Below are positions 52,849 through 62,568 of a stretch of DNA of 64,000 bases, in pieces. The stretch's first letter is position 1, and each line of letters starts with the position of its first letter. Below the pieces are notes generated by a model, which worked only from the letters and a program-made list of their open reading frames with translations, made no database searches and was not told the origin of the DNA. Origin of the DNA: Jeotgalibaca dankookensis (GTDB lineage: Bacteria > Bacillota > Bacilli > Lactobacillales > Aerococcaceae); NCBI RefSeq assembly GCF_002005405.1, contig NZ_CP019728.1, forward strand, positions 1,674,001 to 1,738,000, in the 5' to 3' direction. The translations under genes were made by a program, and so were the position numbers.

Positions 52849-54196
52849 TGTCGAACTATTAGCAAAAGAAAAAGTTTTCCGTGATCCGGTTCATGGTTAT
52901 ATTCACGTCCAACACCGTATTATTATGGAGTTGATTGATAGTCGTGAATTCCAACGCTTGCGTCGCATTAAACAGCTTGGAACTTCCTCTTTCACTTTCC
53001 ATGGGGCGGAACATTCGCGTTTTAATCACTCCCTAGGCGTTTACGAAATAGCCCGCCGGATTTGTGATAAATTTGTCCGGAATTATCCCAGTCAAGAAAA
53101 GGGAGACGGCTTGTGGGATGATGATGAAAGATTGGTTACCCTTTGCGCCGCACTTTTACATGATTTAGGACACGGCCCATTTTCGCATACCTTTGAAAAA
53201 ATTTTTAATACCGATCACGAAGTGGTCACAATTGCCATTATCTTATCTGAAGAGACGGAAGTGAACCAAATCCTTCGCTCCATAAGCACTGATTTTCCTG
53301 AACAAGTCGCATCGGTTATTTCTAAAACCTACCCAAATCCACAAGTGGTTCAAATGATTTCGAGCCAAATTGATGCCGACCGGATGGACTATTTATTACG
53401 AGATGCTTATTATTCGGGGGTTACTTATGGAACCTTTGACTTAACACGAATTCTACGTGTTATTCGCCCTTATACTAATGGTCTCATTTTTGATATTTCC
53501 GGCATGCACGCAGTCGAGGACTACGTGGTTAGTCGCTATCAAATGTACATGCAAGTCTATTTCCATCCAGTTTCTCGTGGTATGGAAGTCGTTTTATATC
53601 ATCTTATGAAACGAGCTAAAGATATCTACTTAGATGAAGACCAAGAATTTATCTATGCGACCTCTTTCTTAGAACCTTTTTTTAAACAAAACTGGACTTT
53701 AGCAGATTATCTGCGCCTTGATGACGGAGTGCTGACCACTTATTTTAGTCATTGGATTGATGAAGTGGATCCGACGCTAAGTGATTTAGCTAGCCGCTTT
53801 TTGAACCGAAAACCTTTTAAATCCGTTCGTTTTGATAACACACGTGACGCTGAACGTGTCAAAGAGTTGCAGTCTTTGATTCAGCGTATGGGCTATAACC
53901 CTGATTATTACACGTCAACAAATAACAGTTTTGATTTGCCTTATGATCTCTATCGTCCTGGGCAAATCAGCAGCCGTACACAGATTGAATTTATTCAAAA
54001 AAACGGTCAAATGATTGAACTCTCTGAAGCGAGTGCGATTGTTTCATCCCTAACAGGTCAAGTTCGTGGTGACCAGCGCTTGTACTTCCCACGCGAAATT
54101 ACGCATGGTTTTTCTGCCGGCGGTGTTAATCTTTTTGATAATTTAGCCGAAGAATTTAGAAGTTATATTGAAAACGAAGCGATTATTTCCGAATAA
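52832..54196 (+). CDS. HD-domain phosphohydrolase, YwfO-like
   Basis: A 454-residue protein with the SAMHD1-like HD domain. Motifs are FRDPVHGYIHV at the N-terminus, QRLRRIKQLG, the first His in AEHSRFNHSLGVYEI, and the metal HD pair ALLHDLGHGPFSH near residue 110. Relatives are dNTP triphosphohydrolases or (p)ppGpp-responsive phosphatases (YwfO, EF1143). EF1143 degrades dNTPs. The ATG at 52832 follows AAGGAGAG; the upstream ATG is inside lipL. A long terminator follows. Confidence 0.9.
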   Translation: MKSFHNVELLAKEKVFRDPVHGYIHVQHRIIMELIDSREFQRLRRIKQLGTSSFTFHGAEHSRFNHSLGVYEIARRICDKFVRNYPSQEKGDGLWDDDERLVTLCAALLHDLGHGPFSHTFEKIFNTDHEVVTIAIILSEETEVNQILRSISTDFPEQVASVISKTYPNPQVVQMISSQIDADRMDYLLRDAYYSGVTYGTFDLTRILRVIRPYTNGLIFDISGMHAVEDYVVSRYQMYMQVYFHPVSRGMEVVLYHLMKRAKDIYLDEDQEFIYATSFLEPFFKQNWTLADYLRLDDGVLTTYFSHWIDEVDPTLSDLASRFLNRKPFKSVRFDNTRDAERVKELQSLIQRMGYNPDYYTSTNNSFDLPYDLYRPGQISSRTQIEFIQKNGQMIELSEASAIVSSLTGQVRGDQRLYFPREITHGFSAGGVNLFDNLAEEFRSYIENEAIISE

Positions 54197-54199
54197 AAT

Positions 54200-54241
54200 A
54201 AGCGTTCTGAAACGGTGGATATTTCCCGTTTCAGAACGCTT
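54200..54241. terminator. Bidirectional intrinsic terminator
   Basis: Perfect 16-nt arms (54200-54215 and 54226-54241) around a 10-nt loop between the convergent HD gene and folT. Confidence 0.85.
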
Positions 54242-54248
54242 ATACTAA

Positions 54249-54794
54249 TTATGCTCGCCATTTAATAGGATAGTCAGATAAAACGCGTTTGATGGACGAA
54301 TTCCCTGTTATTCCATACATAATTGCAACTGTAATAGGCAGAGACAGTGCATTTTGAGCTAGACGCACTGGTAAGATGGCCCAAAAAGCCTGATCATATA
54401 AGATATATAACCATAAAGAATTTAAACCCACATTCACAAAGACCGTGACTAACAAACTCGCTACAAATAAGCGCGTGACAGTTAATGGCTTCTTATAAAG
54501 AATAAGGGCATAAATAACCGGCGCAATAGCAGCTGAAAGCGTAAACCCTGGATAGTAGGGAAATCCTTTTGGAAAAAGGAAGAAACCTAATAAATCAGCT
54601 GTTGCCCCCGTGGAAAAACCAATACCTGGCCCATACATAATCGCTAGCAATATAGTAGGGATAAAGGTAAAACCAACGCGAACAAACTGCGTTTCAATTG
54701 CAAGAAAGCGTGTTAATACAACTTTCATCGCAATCATTAAACCAATCACAGCAATATCTCTCGCTGAAAACTGATTTGAGAACTTCTTAAACAT
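54249..54794 (-). CDS. folT: Folate ECF transporter S component FolT
   Basis: A 181-residue membrane protein with about six helices. Folate-S-component features include the N-terminal SARDIAVIGLMIAMKVVLTRF, then RVGFTFIPTILLAIMYGPGIG and GATADLLGFFLFPKG. It binds folate and shares the ECF module encoded elsewhere. The THF riboswitch directly upstream supports the substrate. AAAGGAG lies 8 nt before the ATG. Confidence 0.95.
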   Translation of the reverse strand: MFKKFSNQFSARDIAVIGLMIAMKVVLTRFLAIETQFVRVGFTFIPTILLAIMYGPGIGFSTGATADLLGFFLFPKGFPYYPGFTLSAAIAPVIYALILYKKPLTVTRLFVASLLVTVFVNVGLNSLWLYILYDQAFWAILPVRLAQNALSLPITVAIMYGITGNSSIKRVLSDYPIKWRA

Positions 54795-54839
54795 GACAGC
54801 AACTCCTTTTAGAGTCGCTACAAAAAATGCAGCGAATGC

Positions 54840-54926
54840 GAGAACAAAACCGCAAATGATTTCTCATTTTTCGTTCGGTGGCAACATCCCATCCTACCGA
54901 CACTTAACGCTTTATTCTCTACTCTG
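54840..54926 (-). promoter_or_regulatory. Tetrahydrofolate riboswitch controlling folT
   Basis: On the minus strand the leader has the THF-I motif. It opens AGAGTAGAGAA, then has the conserved GCGTTAAGTG, an internal GGATGGGATG, the CCACCGAACGA loop and GCGGTTTTG, and closes with GTTCTC. This matches the folT consensus closely. It ends about 45 nt before the folT start, so translation or downstream folding could be controlled. Confidence 0.9.
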
Positions 54927-55003
54927 TTAATATTTCCCATTACAGGATTAAGCCTATCTTACGATAAACATGAATTACATACAAGATACCAAGTGAAATC
55001 TAT

Positions 55004-55435
55004 TTATTCTGCATTAATTTTAAAGGTGTAGCGATGGCCTTGAGTCATGCTGTGGTAGAAACCTTCTCCTTCATAAAGTTGGAAAACCTGTGCTTTTTGG
55101 CGATCGCTATCTTCGGGGTAAACGTGTTTGACGTAGGGATTATCTGCTAACATTTCTTTTAATAGTTCTTTCCCAACTTCTCTTACTTTCCCTTCAATCC
55201 GGATTACTTGAATCAAATAGCCATCCTCCGACATTGCTGTGATGGCCACATTAGGATTATGAGTGAGTTGTTGATAAAAATTGGTTTTGGGACTAGTCAT
55301 GAAAAAAACACCGTTGCTATTGGCAACACCAATATGTGCATGACGCGCGTGCGGTTGATTGTCTTGGTCTACTGTCGCAAAAACAGCAACCTTCATTTTT
55401 TCTTGTAAAACGCCCATAATATCTTCTAATTCCAT
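55004..55435 (-). CDS. Pyridoxamine 5'-phosphate oxidase-like protein
   Basis: A 143-residue split-barrel flavin-binding protein (PNPOx-like). HARHAHIGVANSNGVFFMTSPK in two blocks near residue 27, VAITAMSEDG near 65, and an acidic C-terminal half are typical. Such small proteins bind FMN, F420 or heme and often have unclear substrates. It stands alone between folT and the met leader. AAGGAG precedes the ATG. Confidence 0.8.
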   Translation of the reverse strand: MELEDIMGVLQEKMKVAVFATVDQDNQPHARHAHIGVANSNGVFFMTSPKTNFYQQLTHNPNVAITAMSEDGYLIQVIRIEGKVREVGKELLKEMLADNPYVKHVYPEDSDRQKAQVFQLYEGEGFYHSMTQGHRYTFKINAE

Positions 55436-55599
55436 CCTAACACTCCTTATAAACGTATTTTATAGTTAAAAGTTTGAGAAACAGCTCACATGACTAACCG
55501 TTTTATAAGTTCGCATCTCTCACCTACCTACCTATTATAACAAATACAAGAGGAAATAGGCTTGCAGTTGAAGATCATTTTAGAAATTTAAATTCATTA

Positions 55600-55628
55600 T
55601 TGACACAAAATGAGAAATTGGTTATAGT
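55600..55628 (+). promoter_or_regulatory. Promoter of the met leader
   Basis: A consensus -35 TTGACA (55600-55605) and -10 TATAGT (55623-55628), 17 bp apart. It starts the long T-box leader of the methionine transporter operon. Confidence 0.85.
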
Positions 55629-55634
55629 TAGTTC

Positions 55635-55935
55635 ATTGAAAAACACGTTGAAGAGAAGAGTATATCAAGAAGTCCTTCCATAGAGAGCTTGGTCAGGTGA
55701 AAGCAAGCAAGGAAAGAATGATAGAAGATGGTCTCAGAGTGGCTTGTCCGAATGCATAGCTTTAGGTCAAGACGGGAACGCCCGTTATAGTGTCACAGTA
55801 TCTATCTCGTTTTATAGAGGGTACTGGCTAAGGTACAAGGAGCAATCCTTTTACAAACAAAGGTGGTAACACGAGATTAAACTTTACTCTCGTCCTTTCT
55901 AACACATAATGTGTAGAAAGGACGAGTTTTTTTAT
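55635..55935 (+). promoter_or_regulatory. First Met T-box leader
   Basis: Stem I runs from the AGTA loop-E motif near 55656 to CAGAGTGG near 55735. The distal AGAGAGCTTGG/AGGTGAAAGC loop is present. In the specifier loop, GAAGATGG places ATG (55728-55730), so the sensed tRNA is tRNA-Met. The T-box proper reads AGGTGGTAACACGAG near 55861. A strong terminator (CTCGTCCTTTCT with AGAAAGGACGAG, then T7) follows at 55889-55933. Uncharged tRNA-Met would favour the antiterminator. Confidence 0.9.
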
Positions 55936-55942
55936 TTTATAG

Positions 55943-56225
55943 ATAAACGCATAGAAGAGGAAAGTACCATTGTTTCTATCTCACAGAGAGCTTGAACAGG
56001 TGAAAACAAGCAGATAGAGCAAGGGGAAAATGGCCTCAGAGTGGCAAAGACGAGCACGTTTGCAAGTCTTTGATGGGTACGCCCATTACAGCGTAGGAGT
56101 GGGATAACCACTTCATGAGAGATTTTCCATGAGGATAATCTAAACAAAGGTGGTAACACGAAGGCTTCTGCACTCGTCCTTGAATCGTTTATTTATAGCG
56201 TATTCGGGATGGGTGTTTTATTATT
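55943..56225 (+). promoter_or_regulatory. Second Met T-box leader in tandem
   Basis: A second complete T-box starts 10 nt after the first terminator. It repeats the AGTA motif near 55963, the AGAGAGCTTG/AGGTGAAAAC distal loop, and the specifier loop GAAAATGG with ATG at 56030-56032. CAGAGTGG comes next, and the T-box AGGTGGTAACACGAAGG near 56145. The terminator hairpin 56173-56214 has wobble pairs and is weaker than the first. Both leaders must read through for metN expression. Confidence 0.88.
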
Positions 56226-56246
56226 TAAAGGAATGAGGAAGAAAAC

Positions 56247-57323
56247 ATGATTGACTTACAAAATATCGATGTCACATTTAAAGGTGACAAAAAGCAACGT
56301 ATTCATGCTGTTCAAAACGTATCACTTCAGGTTAACAGAGGAGATGTTTATGGCATCGTCGGTTACAGTGGAGCGGGAAAGAGTACTCTAGTTCGAACTA
56401 TTAATCTATTGCAGCGACCTAGTCAAGGCAAAGTAATCGTTAATGACCAAGTGCTAACTGATTTCAATCAAGCTGAACTTCGTGAAGCACGTAAAAAAAT
56501 TGGAATGATCTTCCAACATTTCAACCTAATGGCTTCTAGAACGATTTTTGATAATGTTGCCTTTCCACTTAAACGTTCAACTTTAAGCCGTCAAGAAGTA
56601 ACGGATAAAGTGACCAACCTTTTAGAATTAGTTGGGTTAGCTGATAAAGCAAGTGCCTACCCTTCACAATTATCGGGCGGGCAAAAACAACGGGTTGCCA
56701 TTGCACGATCACTAGCGAATGACCCCGAAGTATTACTTTGTGACGAGGCAACTAGTGCATTAGATCCAAAGACAACTTCATCGATTCTAGAATTATTAAA
56801 GAAACTCAACAAAGAATTGAATTTAACAATTGTTATTATTACACATGAGATGCAAGTTGTTAAAGAAATTTGTAATAAAGTAGCTGTTATGGAAGACGGT
56901 TATGTTATTGAAAGTGGCTCTTTATTAGATATTTTTACAAATCCACAAAATCAATTGACCAAAGATTTCATAAATACGGCTACACATGTTGATCAAGGAA
57001 TAGAAACTGTCTTGACGCATCCAACCTTATTAAACTTAGATAAAGATGATGAGCTAGTTAAACTTTCCTTCGTAGGTGGTTCAACAGGAGAACCGCTCAT
57101 TGCGAAATTAAGTAATGATTTTCAAGTTGAGGCAAATATATTATTTGGAAACGTCGAAATCTTACAAGATGTTCCGGTTGGAACGCTTCTATTAACACTT
57201 TCTGGTTTACCTGAAAAGATTAACCAAGCTATTACTTATTTACAAACGAACGATGTTTCCGTTGAAACAATAAGCTATGAAATAATAAAATCAAAACGTT
57301 ATATGAAAGGAGCAGATGAATAA
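56247..57323 (+). CDS. metN: Methionine ABC transporter ATPase
   Basis: A 358-residue ATPase. Walker [10 protein letters not shown] is near residue 38, signature [12 protein letters not shown] near 142 and Walker [13 protein letters not shown] near 162. The C-terminal ~80 residues form the NIL methionine-sensing domain of trans-inhibition. Energises uptake of D/L-methionine with MetI and MetQ. Stop and the next start share the A in TAATG. GAGGAAG precedes the ATG. Under tandem Met T-boxes. Confidence 0.96.
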   Translation: MIDLQNIDVTFKGDKKQRIHAVQNVSLQVNRGDVYGIVGYSGAGKSTLVRTINLLQRPSQGKVIVNDQVLTDFNQAELREARKKIGMIFQHFNLMASRTIFDNVAFPLKRSTLSRQEVTDKVTNLLELVGLADKASAYPSQLSGGQKQRVAIARSLANDPEVLLCDEATSALDPKTTSSILELLKKLNKELNLTIVIITHEMQVVKEICNKVAVMEDGYVIESGSLLDIFTNPQNQLTKDFINTATHVDQGIETVLTHPTLLNLDKDDELVKLSFVGGSTGEPLIAKLSNDFQVEANILFGNVEILQDVPVGTLLLTLSGLPEKINQAITYLQTNDVSVETISYEIIKSKRYMKGADE

Positions 57324-58000
57324 TGTCATTTCTTGATCAATTATTACCGAACGTCACACCCATTTGGGATATTGTTTGGCAAAGTTTATGGGAAACCCTA
57401 TATATGACCCTTGCAACGGGATTAATTGCCGGTTTACTCGGAATCATGTTAGGCATTGTCCTACTGGTTACAGATGAGAATGGATTATTAGCGAATCCTG
57501 TTCTTTATAATATCTTAGATAAAGTGGTTAATATTTTCCGCTCTCTACCCTTTATTATCTTGGTCGCGCTTATCTATCCCTTTACACGCCTAGTGGTTGG
57601 AACGGCAATTGGTACAACGGCCTCCTTGGTTCCTTTAGTTATTTCAACCGTTCCCTTCTTCGCACGGCAAATTCAAAACGCCCTTTTGGAAGTAGACCCT
57701 GGAATCGTTGAAGCAGCGCAAGCAATGGGAACGAGTAATTTGGATATTATCTTTCGGGTTTACCTAAAAGAAGGATTAGCTTCAATTATCCGTGTTTCTG
57801 CTGTTACGATTATTAACTTAATCGGTTTGACCGCTATGGCAGGTGCCATTGGAGGCGGTGGTCTCGGGAATTTAGCAATATCACGCGGCTATAACCGTTA
57901 CCAAAGTGATGTCATATTCGTCGCAACTGTACTCATTTTAATTATTGTCTTTATTAGTCAAGCAATTGGTAATTATCTTGTTAAAAAAGTAAGTCATTAA
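57323..58000 (+). CDS. metI: Methionine ABC transporter permease
   Basis: A 225-residue permease with five predicted helices. The EAA coupling loop EAAQAMGTSNLDIIFRVYL lies near residue 133 and GLTAMAGAIGGGGLGN near 168, both typical of MetI. It overlaps the metN stop by one base. Confidence 0.95.
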   Translation: MSFLDQLLPNVTPIWDIVWQSLWETLYMTLATGLIAGLLGIMLGIVLLVTDENGLLANPVLYNILDKVVNIFRSLPFIILVALIYPFTRLVVGTAIGTTASLVPLVISTVPFFARQIQNALLEVDPGIVEAAQAMGTSNLDIIFRVYLKEGLASIIRVSAVTIINLIGLTAMAGAIGGGGLGNLAISRGYNRYQSDVIFVATVLILIIVFISQAIGNYLVKKVSH

Positions 58001-58022
58001 AAAAGAGAAAAGAGGAAAAAAA

Positions 58023-58853
58023 ATGAATAAAAAAATGATTGGTTTAACAGCAAGTTTGGCACTCTTCTTAGCAGCTTGTGGATCAGAGGGTACTTCTGAG
58101 GAGTCAACCACAGGATCTGAATCAGTTTCTGTAGGAGTTGTCAGTGAGGTAGAGGTCGAAGTTTGGGAGAATGTTAAAGAGCGTCTAGCAGATGATGGGG
58201 TTGATTTAACAATTGAACAGTTTGGTGATTATGTACAACCAAATCTTGCCGTACAGTCTGGTGATATTGATTTAAATGCGTTCCAACATGTCGCCTATTT
58301 AGAGTCCTTTAATGAGGATAACGATGGTGATTTAACTCCCATTGGTTTTACGTATGTATCTCCACTTGGTCTCTATTCAGATCGTGTAACCGATTATAAG
58401 GACTTGGCAGATGGGGCTGAAATTGCTATTCCGAATGATGTAACAAATGGTGGACGCGCCTTACTGCTATTACAGTCACTGGGGTTAATTACACTTGATG
58501 AAGCTGCTGGTACAGAGGCAACCTTAAGTGATATTAGTGAAAACCCTAAAAATTTGGTAATTACTGAAATTGATGCCGCTCAAACAGCACGTACCTTACC
58601 CGATGTAGATGCAGCCGTTATTAATACCAATTTTGCAACTGATTCGGGATTAAATCCTAGTCAGGATGCTTTATTCTTAGACACCGATAATATTTCTGAA
58701 GTTAATGAAATTTATAAAAATGTTATTGCCACACGTAGTGAGGACGCTGAGAACGAAACTTATTTAAAAGTAGTCCAAGCTTATCAAACTGAAGAAACGG
58801 CAGCTCTATTGGAAGAAGCGACAAGTGGTAACGATGTTCCTGCTTGGGATTAA
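58023..58853 (+). CDS. metQ: Methionine-binding lipoprotein MetQ
   Basis: A 276-residue NlpA-family lipoprotein. The signal peptide has the lipobox LAAC at residues 16-19. The binding protein carries VEVWENVKE, GDIDLNAFQHVAYLE near 80 and IAIPNDVTNGGRALLLLQ near 136. The mature protein delivers methionine to MetNI at the outer membrane face. It lies 22 bp after metI. Confidence 0.95.
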   Translation: MNKKMIGLTASLALFLAACGSEGTSEESTTGSESVSVGVVSEVEVEVWENVKERLADDGVDLTIEQFGDYVQPNLAVQSGDIDLNAFQHVAYLESFNEDNDGDLTPIGFTYVSPLGLYSDRVTDYKDLADGAEIAIPNDVTNGGRALLLLQSLGLITLDEAAGTEATLSDISENPKNLVITEIDAAQTARTLPDVDAAVINTNFATDSGLNPSQDALFLDTDNISEVNEIYKNVIATRSEDAENETYLKVVQAYQTEETAALLEEATSGNDVPAWD

Positions 58854-58878
58854 GTTATAAAAAATCGAGGTGTCCATA

Positions 58879-59608
58879 ATGTTCAAAAAGAAATTTTTGT
58901 CTCATTTTTTACTCGTTGGTGGCTTATTTCTAACTGCTTGTGCGAATAATGAAGATATCAACCAAGTAACACTTGGTGTTGTAGGTGAAAATAATGAGGT
59001 ATGGGAATATGTCGTTGATGAATTAATGGAAAAAGAGAACATTCAACTTAACCTGCAAACTTTTACAGATTACGCGACCCCTAACAAAGCATTAGCAGAT
59101 GGTTCCATTGATTTAAATGCGTTTCAGACCGAAATTTTTCTAGATGAATTTAATAAAACAGCTGATCAAGATTTGCAGGTCATCGGCTATTCCTAATGAC
59201 CCATCTAATGGAGGGCGTGCGCTACGCTTACTTGAAACGGCTGACTTAATCACATTGGATCCGCAAGCGGGATTAGCCCCTACTGTTGATGATATCACTG
59301 CTAATCCTTTAAATCTGATAATTGAAGAATTGGACTCTTCTCAAACAGCACGAGCACTTGAAGATGTAGATGCTTCTGTGATTAACAGTGGCATGGCCGT
59401 TGACGCTGGCTTTTTCCCATCAGAAGACGCTATTTTTCTAGAGCCTGTTACAGAAGAATCCGTTCCTTACTACAATGTTATTGCAGCACACCCTGATAAT
59501 GTTGATAAAGATACCTTTAAAACAATTGTCGCTTATTACCAAACCGATGCGACTGCTGCCGTTATCAAAGAAGCTTCAAAAGGTTCGCAATTTCCAATTT
59601 GGGAGTAA
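58879..59608 (+). pseudogene. Second metQ copy broken by an internal deletion
   Basis: The first half has a lipoprotein signal (lipobox LTAC), VEEVWEYVV-like text and GSIDLNAFQTEIFLDEF, then ends at a stop after VIGYS (59196). The second half continues in another frame from AIPNDPSNGGRAL to QFPIWE at 59608. Compared with the intact metQ just upstream, about 26 codons between the IG and AIPND blocks are missing. Roughly 80 bp are lost, which also shifts the frame at 59187-59192. A full binding protein cannot be made without suppressing this. The start used is ATG 58879 with GAGGTG upstream. Confidence 0.85.
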
Positions 59609-59624
59609 CAAAAAGGAGGAAATC

Positions 59625-60806
59625 ATGATTACACAAGCAAAAATTCATGAACGTATTAGTGACCAAGAAGCTTATATCACGAATTTACGCCGTCATTTCC
59701 ACCAGCATCCAGAATTGAGCTTACAAGAATATGAGACCATTAAACGAATTAAAGAAGAGTTGGATAATCTTGGACTTCCTTATCAATCTGTTGGTGAAAC
59801 AGGTGTTTTAGCTACTTTAGAAGGTGGAAAGGGCCCCGGTAAAAAACTTTTATTACGAGCGGATATCGACGCTCTACCAATGGATGATTTAACCGGACAA
59901 GCGTACACTTCTATTAACGCTGGCGTTAATCATGCTTGTGGACACGATGGCCATATCGCCGCTCTAATGGGTGCTGTTCACGTTTTGAAAGATATTCAAG
60001 ACGAGATTAAAGGAACGATTATGGTTGCCTTTCAACCTGCCGAAGAAATTGGAGCTGGAGCCCGTCAATTCGTCCGTGGTGGTTTTGTTAATGATGTGGA
60101 TCATGTGTTCGGTTTGCATCTCAGTTCTCGTCATGCGCTAGGAAAAATCATTGCAACGCCAGGACCTTCTAATGCATCTTGTGATATTTTTAAAATCACA
60201 GTCCATGGTAAAAGCAGCCACGTTGCCAACCCCGTGCTTGGACGAGATGCTTTGGTAAGCGCAGCTGCAATTGTAGGCGAACTGCAAACCATTGTTTCCC
60301 GCGAAACGAAACCCAGCGATGAAGTCGTACTTGGAATTGGCGTTTTACGTGCAGGTACGAATTACAATATTATCGCAAATGAAGCGTTTATAGAAGGTAC
60401 GGTTCGTACCTTTGATTCCAAGGTGAGAGCTCACGTTTTAGAGGCAGTAGAAAGAATCGCACGCTTAACAGCGCAAGCACATCGGACAGAGGTTTCATTT
60501 TCTAACTATGATGCAGCAGCTCCTTTAATAAATGATGTGGATGCTGCACAAGCTGCCTATGAAGTAGCTGCTAAGATTGTTGGAGCAGAAAATGTTATTC
60601 AAGACGAACCAAAAAGTATGAGTGCAGATGATTTTGCTGACTTTTTAGCAGTTGCACCAGGTGTTTACTGCTTTGTGGGAACTCAGAGTAGTCAAGAAAC
60701 AGCTTTTAGTCATCACCACCAGCAATTTGACATCGATGAGAGAGGCTTACTTCATGCCGCTGAGCTTCACGTCAGCTATGCTTTAAACTATTTATCTAAT
60801 CAATAA
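59625..60806 (+). CDS. M20-family amidohydrolase
   Basis: A 393-residue zinc aminoacylase/carboxypeptidase-type enzyme (HipO/AmaA group). Metal ligands lie in HACGHDGHIAAL near residue 102 and AFQPAEEIGAGA near 137. A dimerisation domain is inserted in the middle and HHHQQFDIDE comes near the end. Its place behind metNIQ suggests release of methionine or sulfur amino acids from N-acyl derivatives; this is inference. ATG 59625 has AAGGAGGA; the long upstream extension overlaps the metQ2 remnant. Its stop merges with the end of the downstream IS. Confidence 0.88.
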   Translation: MITQAKIHERISDQEAYITNLRRHFHQHPELSLQEYETIKRIKEELDNLGLPYQSVGETGVLATLEGGKGPGKKLLLRADIDALPMDDLTGQAYTSINAGVNHACGHDGHIAALMGAVHVLKDIQDEIKGTIMVAFQPAEEIGAGARQFVRGGFVNDVDHVFGLHLSSRHALGKIIATPGPSNASCDIFKITVHGKSSHVANPVLGRDALVSAAAIVGELQTIVSRETKPSDEVVLGIGVLRAGTNYNIIANEAFIEGTVRTFDSKVRAHVLEAVERIARLTAQAHRTEVSFSNYDAAAPLINDVDAAQAAYEVAAKIVGAENVIQDEPKSMSADDFADFLAVAPGVYCFVGTQSSQETAFSHHHQQFDIDERGLLHAAELHVSYALNYLSNQ

Positions 60807-62568
60807 AAAGAGGCTGGGACAAAATATCTCAGCTAACCAAAAAGATGAATGAGTTCAAAAACTCAATCATCTTTTTGGTTTTGTATTAAAAAGTCGCGTA
60901 ATTCTGTTAACTAGCCTTCCTTAGATTATATTTTCTCAAGTTATTGGCCATCAAGGCCAATTCAATATCAACTTTTACCTTTTCTTTTCCACGTAAATGG
61001 AATCGAGTGAAACCCAAATTAGCCTTTATCTGGCCAAAAACAGGCTCAACATCGATTTTGCGTTGTGCAAAAATCCGAGACCTTTCGGGCGATAAAAGCT
61101 TACTCGTTTCTTGTTCTTTTAATTCCTCATAGTGCCAATTATAGTTAAATGATTTTTGGGGGGCTTCTTCCGGATTAGTCGGTTTATATACATGGATTAT
61201 CTGAACGAAACCACTCGTGTTCTTCTTGCGGCTGATATGGCTGAAATAATATTTCGTACCATCCGGATGGACAAAATAATTTTCTTCCACCACATACTCC
61301 CAATTTTTTCTGTTTTTATCTGATGATTTATAACTACGCTTTTGTTCTTTATCAAACGCATTATATTTGATAAGGTGTTCCACATCAATTTGGTCCAAGT
61401 AATCCAGGTTTTCCTCACTGCCATATCCAGCATCAGCTACAATGGTCTTCGGTAAAATGGTCAAGGAATCTACAAAAGGGATGAGTGTCCGCATATCCGT
61501 AGGATTAGGAAACACCCCGACGGCCAAAGCGAATTGGTTTTCAGTACCAATTTGAATATTGTATCCTGCCTTAAGTTGTCCATTTTGCATATAGTCATCT
61601 TTCATTCGCATAAACGTAGCGTCGGTATCCGTTTTTGAGAAGCTGTTCCGATCCTCAAAAACTTGTTCATACGCCGCATATTTTTTCTTACGTGGAATAA
61701 AGTCATTAACCAATTTACGCAAGTGTTTCTTTAGCGTCCGTCGTCTTTGCTTTTTAGGGTTTTTCCCTTTAACTGGATTCGCCTCGATGTCACTAGACAG
61801 GTCTTGAATTTCTTGCTCAATGATAGTGGCAATTTCTTCCAACTCAGCGGTGGACAGTTCATCAGAATCATCAATCTGCATGGCTTGGTCAACCAATGGT
61901 TGAATTTCTTCCTTAAAGTACTGCATCGCCTTTTCTTTAAGGGAAGCTTTGTATCTCTCAATGGCCTTTTTCCAGACAAAAGAAAACTTATTGGCATTTG
62001 CTTCAATTTTCGTGCCATCAACGAAGAGGGTTTCCATCGTGACCATATTTTCTGTCTTCAGTTTCGCTGCAAATTCCGCAAACAATTCCGGTAACAGATT
62101 TTGGCAAAACAGTGATGACCGAAACCGGTTGATTGTACGGTAGGAAATCGTTTCTTGGCTTACCAACCACATCATAGCGATGTTCTCCAACATCGTCTTT
62201 TCCATTTTCCGTCCCGAGAAGATACCTTCCGAGTAGGCGAATAACAAAGCCTTGATAAGCAAACGCGGGTGATAACCAGGCCTTCCTTCGGAAGCCTCGA
62301 ATAAAGGATAGGCAGACCAATCTAACGATTCAATAAATTCATCGATAACAAAAACAAGATGGTCTTGGGGAAGCAAAGCGGATAATTCCAATGGTAAAGT
62401 GGTTTGGTTTGTGTTATATTTTTTATACATAAGAAAGCCCCTCCTGAATGTATTTGTCGTTATTTACATTATACTAGGTGGCTTTCTTTTTTTATACCAA
62501 TAACAAAGCAGCCCGGAAGAAAAACTTCCGGGCTGCTTTTTAGCTAGGTTTTGTCCCAGCCTCTTTTT
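60805..62568. mobile_element. IS1182-family insertion sequence, intact
   Basis: Inverted repeats GAGGCTGGGACAAAA (60810-60824) and its reverse complement (62549-62563) bound a single transposase gene. Flanking A and T tracts extend the symmetry to about 20 bp. Two strong hairpins lie just inside the ends (60835-60883 and 62506-62542) and would insulate the element from outside transcription. It fills the space between the convergent M20 and nrdF genes. No clear target duplication was found. Confidence 0.85.
60907..62430 (-). CDS. IS1182-family transposase
   Basis: A 507-residue DDE transposase that appears complete. The N-terminal DUF772-type domain (residues ~15-110) has GRPGYHPRLLIKALLFAYSE. 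The catalytic acids are probably in LFVDGTKIEANA near 137, IVADAGYGSEEN near 337 and DVEPVFGQIKANLGF near 470. A basic, helical insertion lies between the first two. The ATG has only a modest ribosome binding site, usual for transposases. Confidence 0.9.
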   Translation of the reverse strand: MYKKYNTNQTTLPLELSALLPQDHLVFVIDEFIESLDWSAYPLFEASEGRPGYHPRLLIKALLFAYSEGIFSGRKMEKTMLENIAMMWLVSQETISYRTINRFRSSLFCQNLLPELFAEFAAKLKTENMVTMETLFVDGTKIEANANKFSFVWKKAIERYKASLKEKAMQYFKEEIQPLVDQAMQIDDSDELSTAELEEIATIIEQEIQDLSSDIEANPVKGKNPKKQRRRTLKKHLRKLVNDFIPRKKKYAAYEQVFEDRNSFSKTDTDATFMRMKDDYMQNGQLKAGYNIQIGTENQFALAVGVFPNPTDMRTLIPFVDSLTILPKTIVADAGYGSEENLDYLDQIDVEHLIKYNAFDKEQKRSYKSSDKNRKNWEYVVEENYFVHPDGTKYYFSHISRKKNTSGFVQIIHVYKPTNPEEAPQKSFNYNWHYEELKEQETSKLLSPERSRIFAQRKIDVEPVFGQIKANLGFTRFHLRGKEKVKVDIELALMANNLRKYNLRKAS

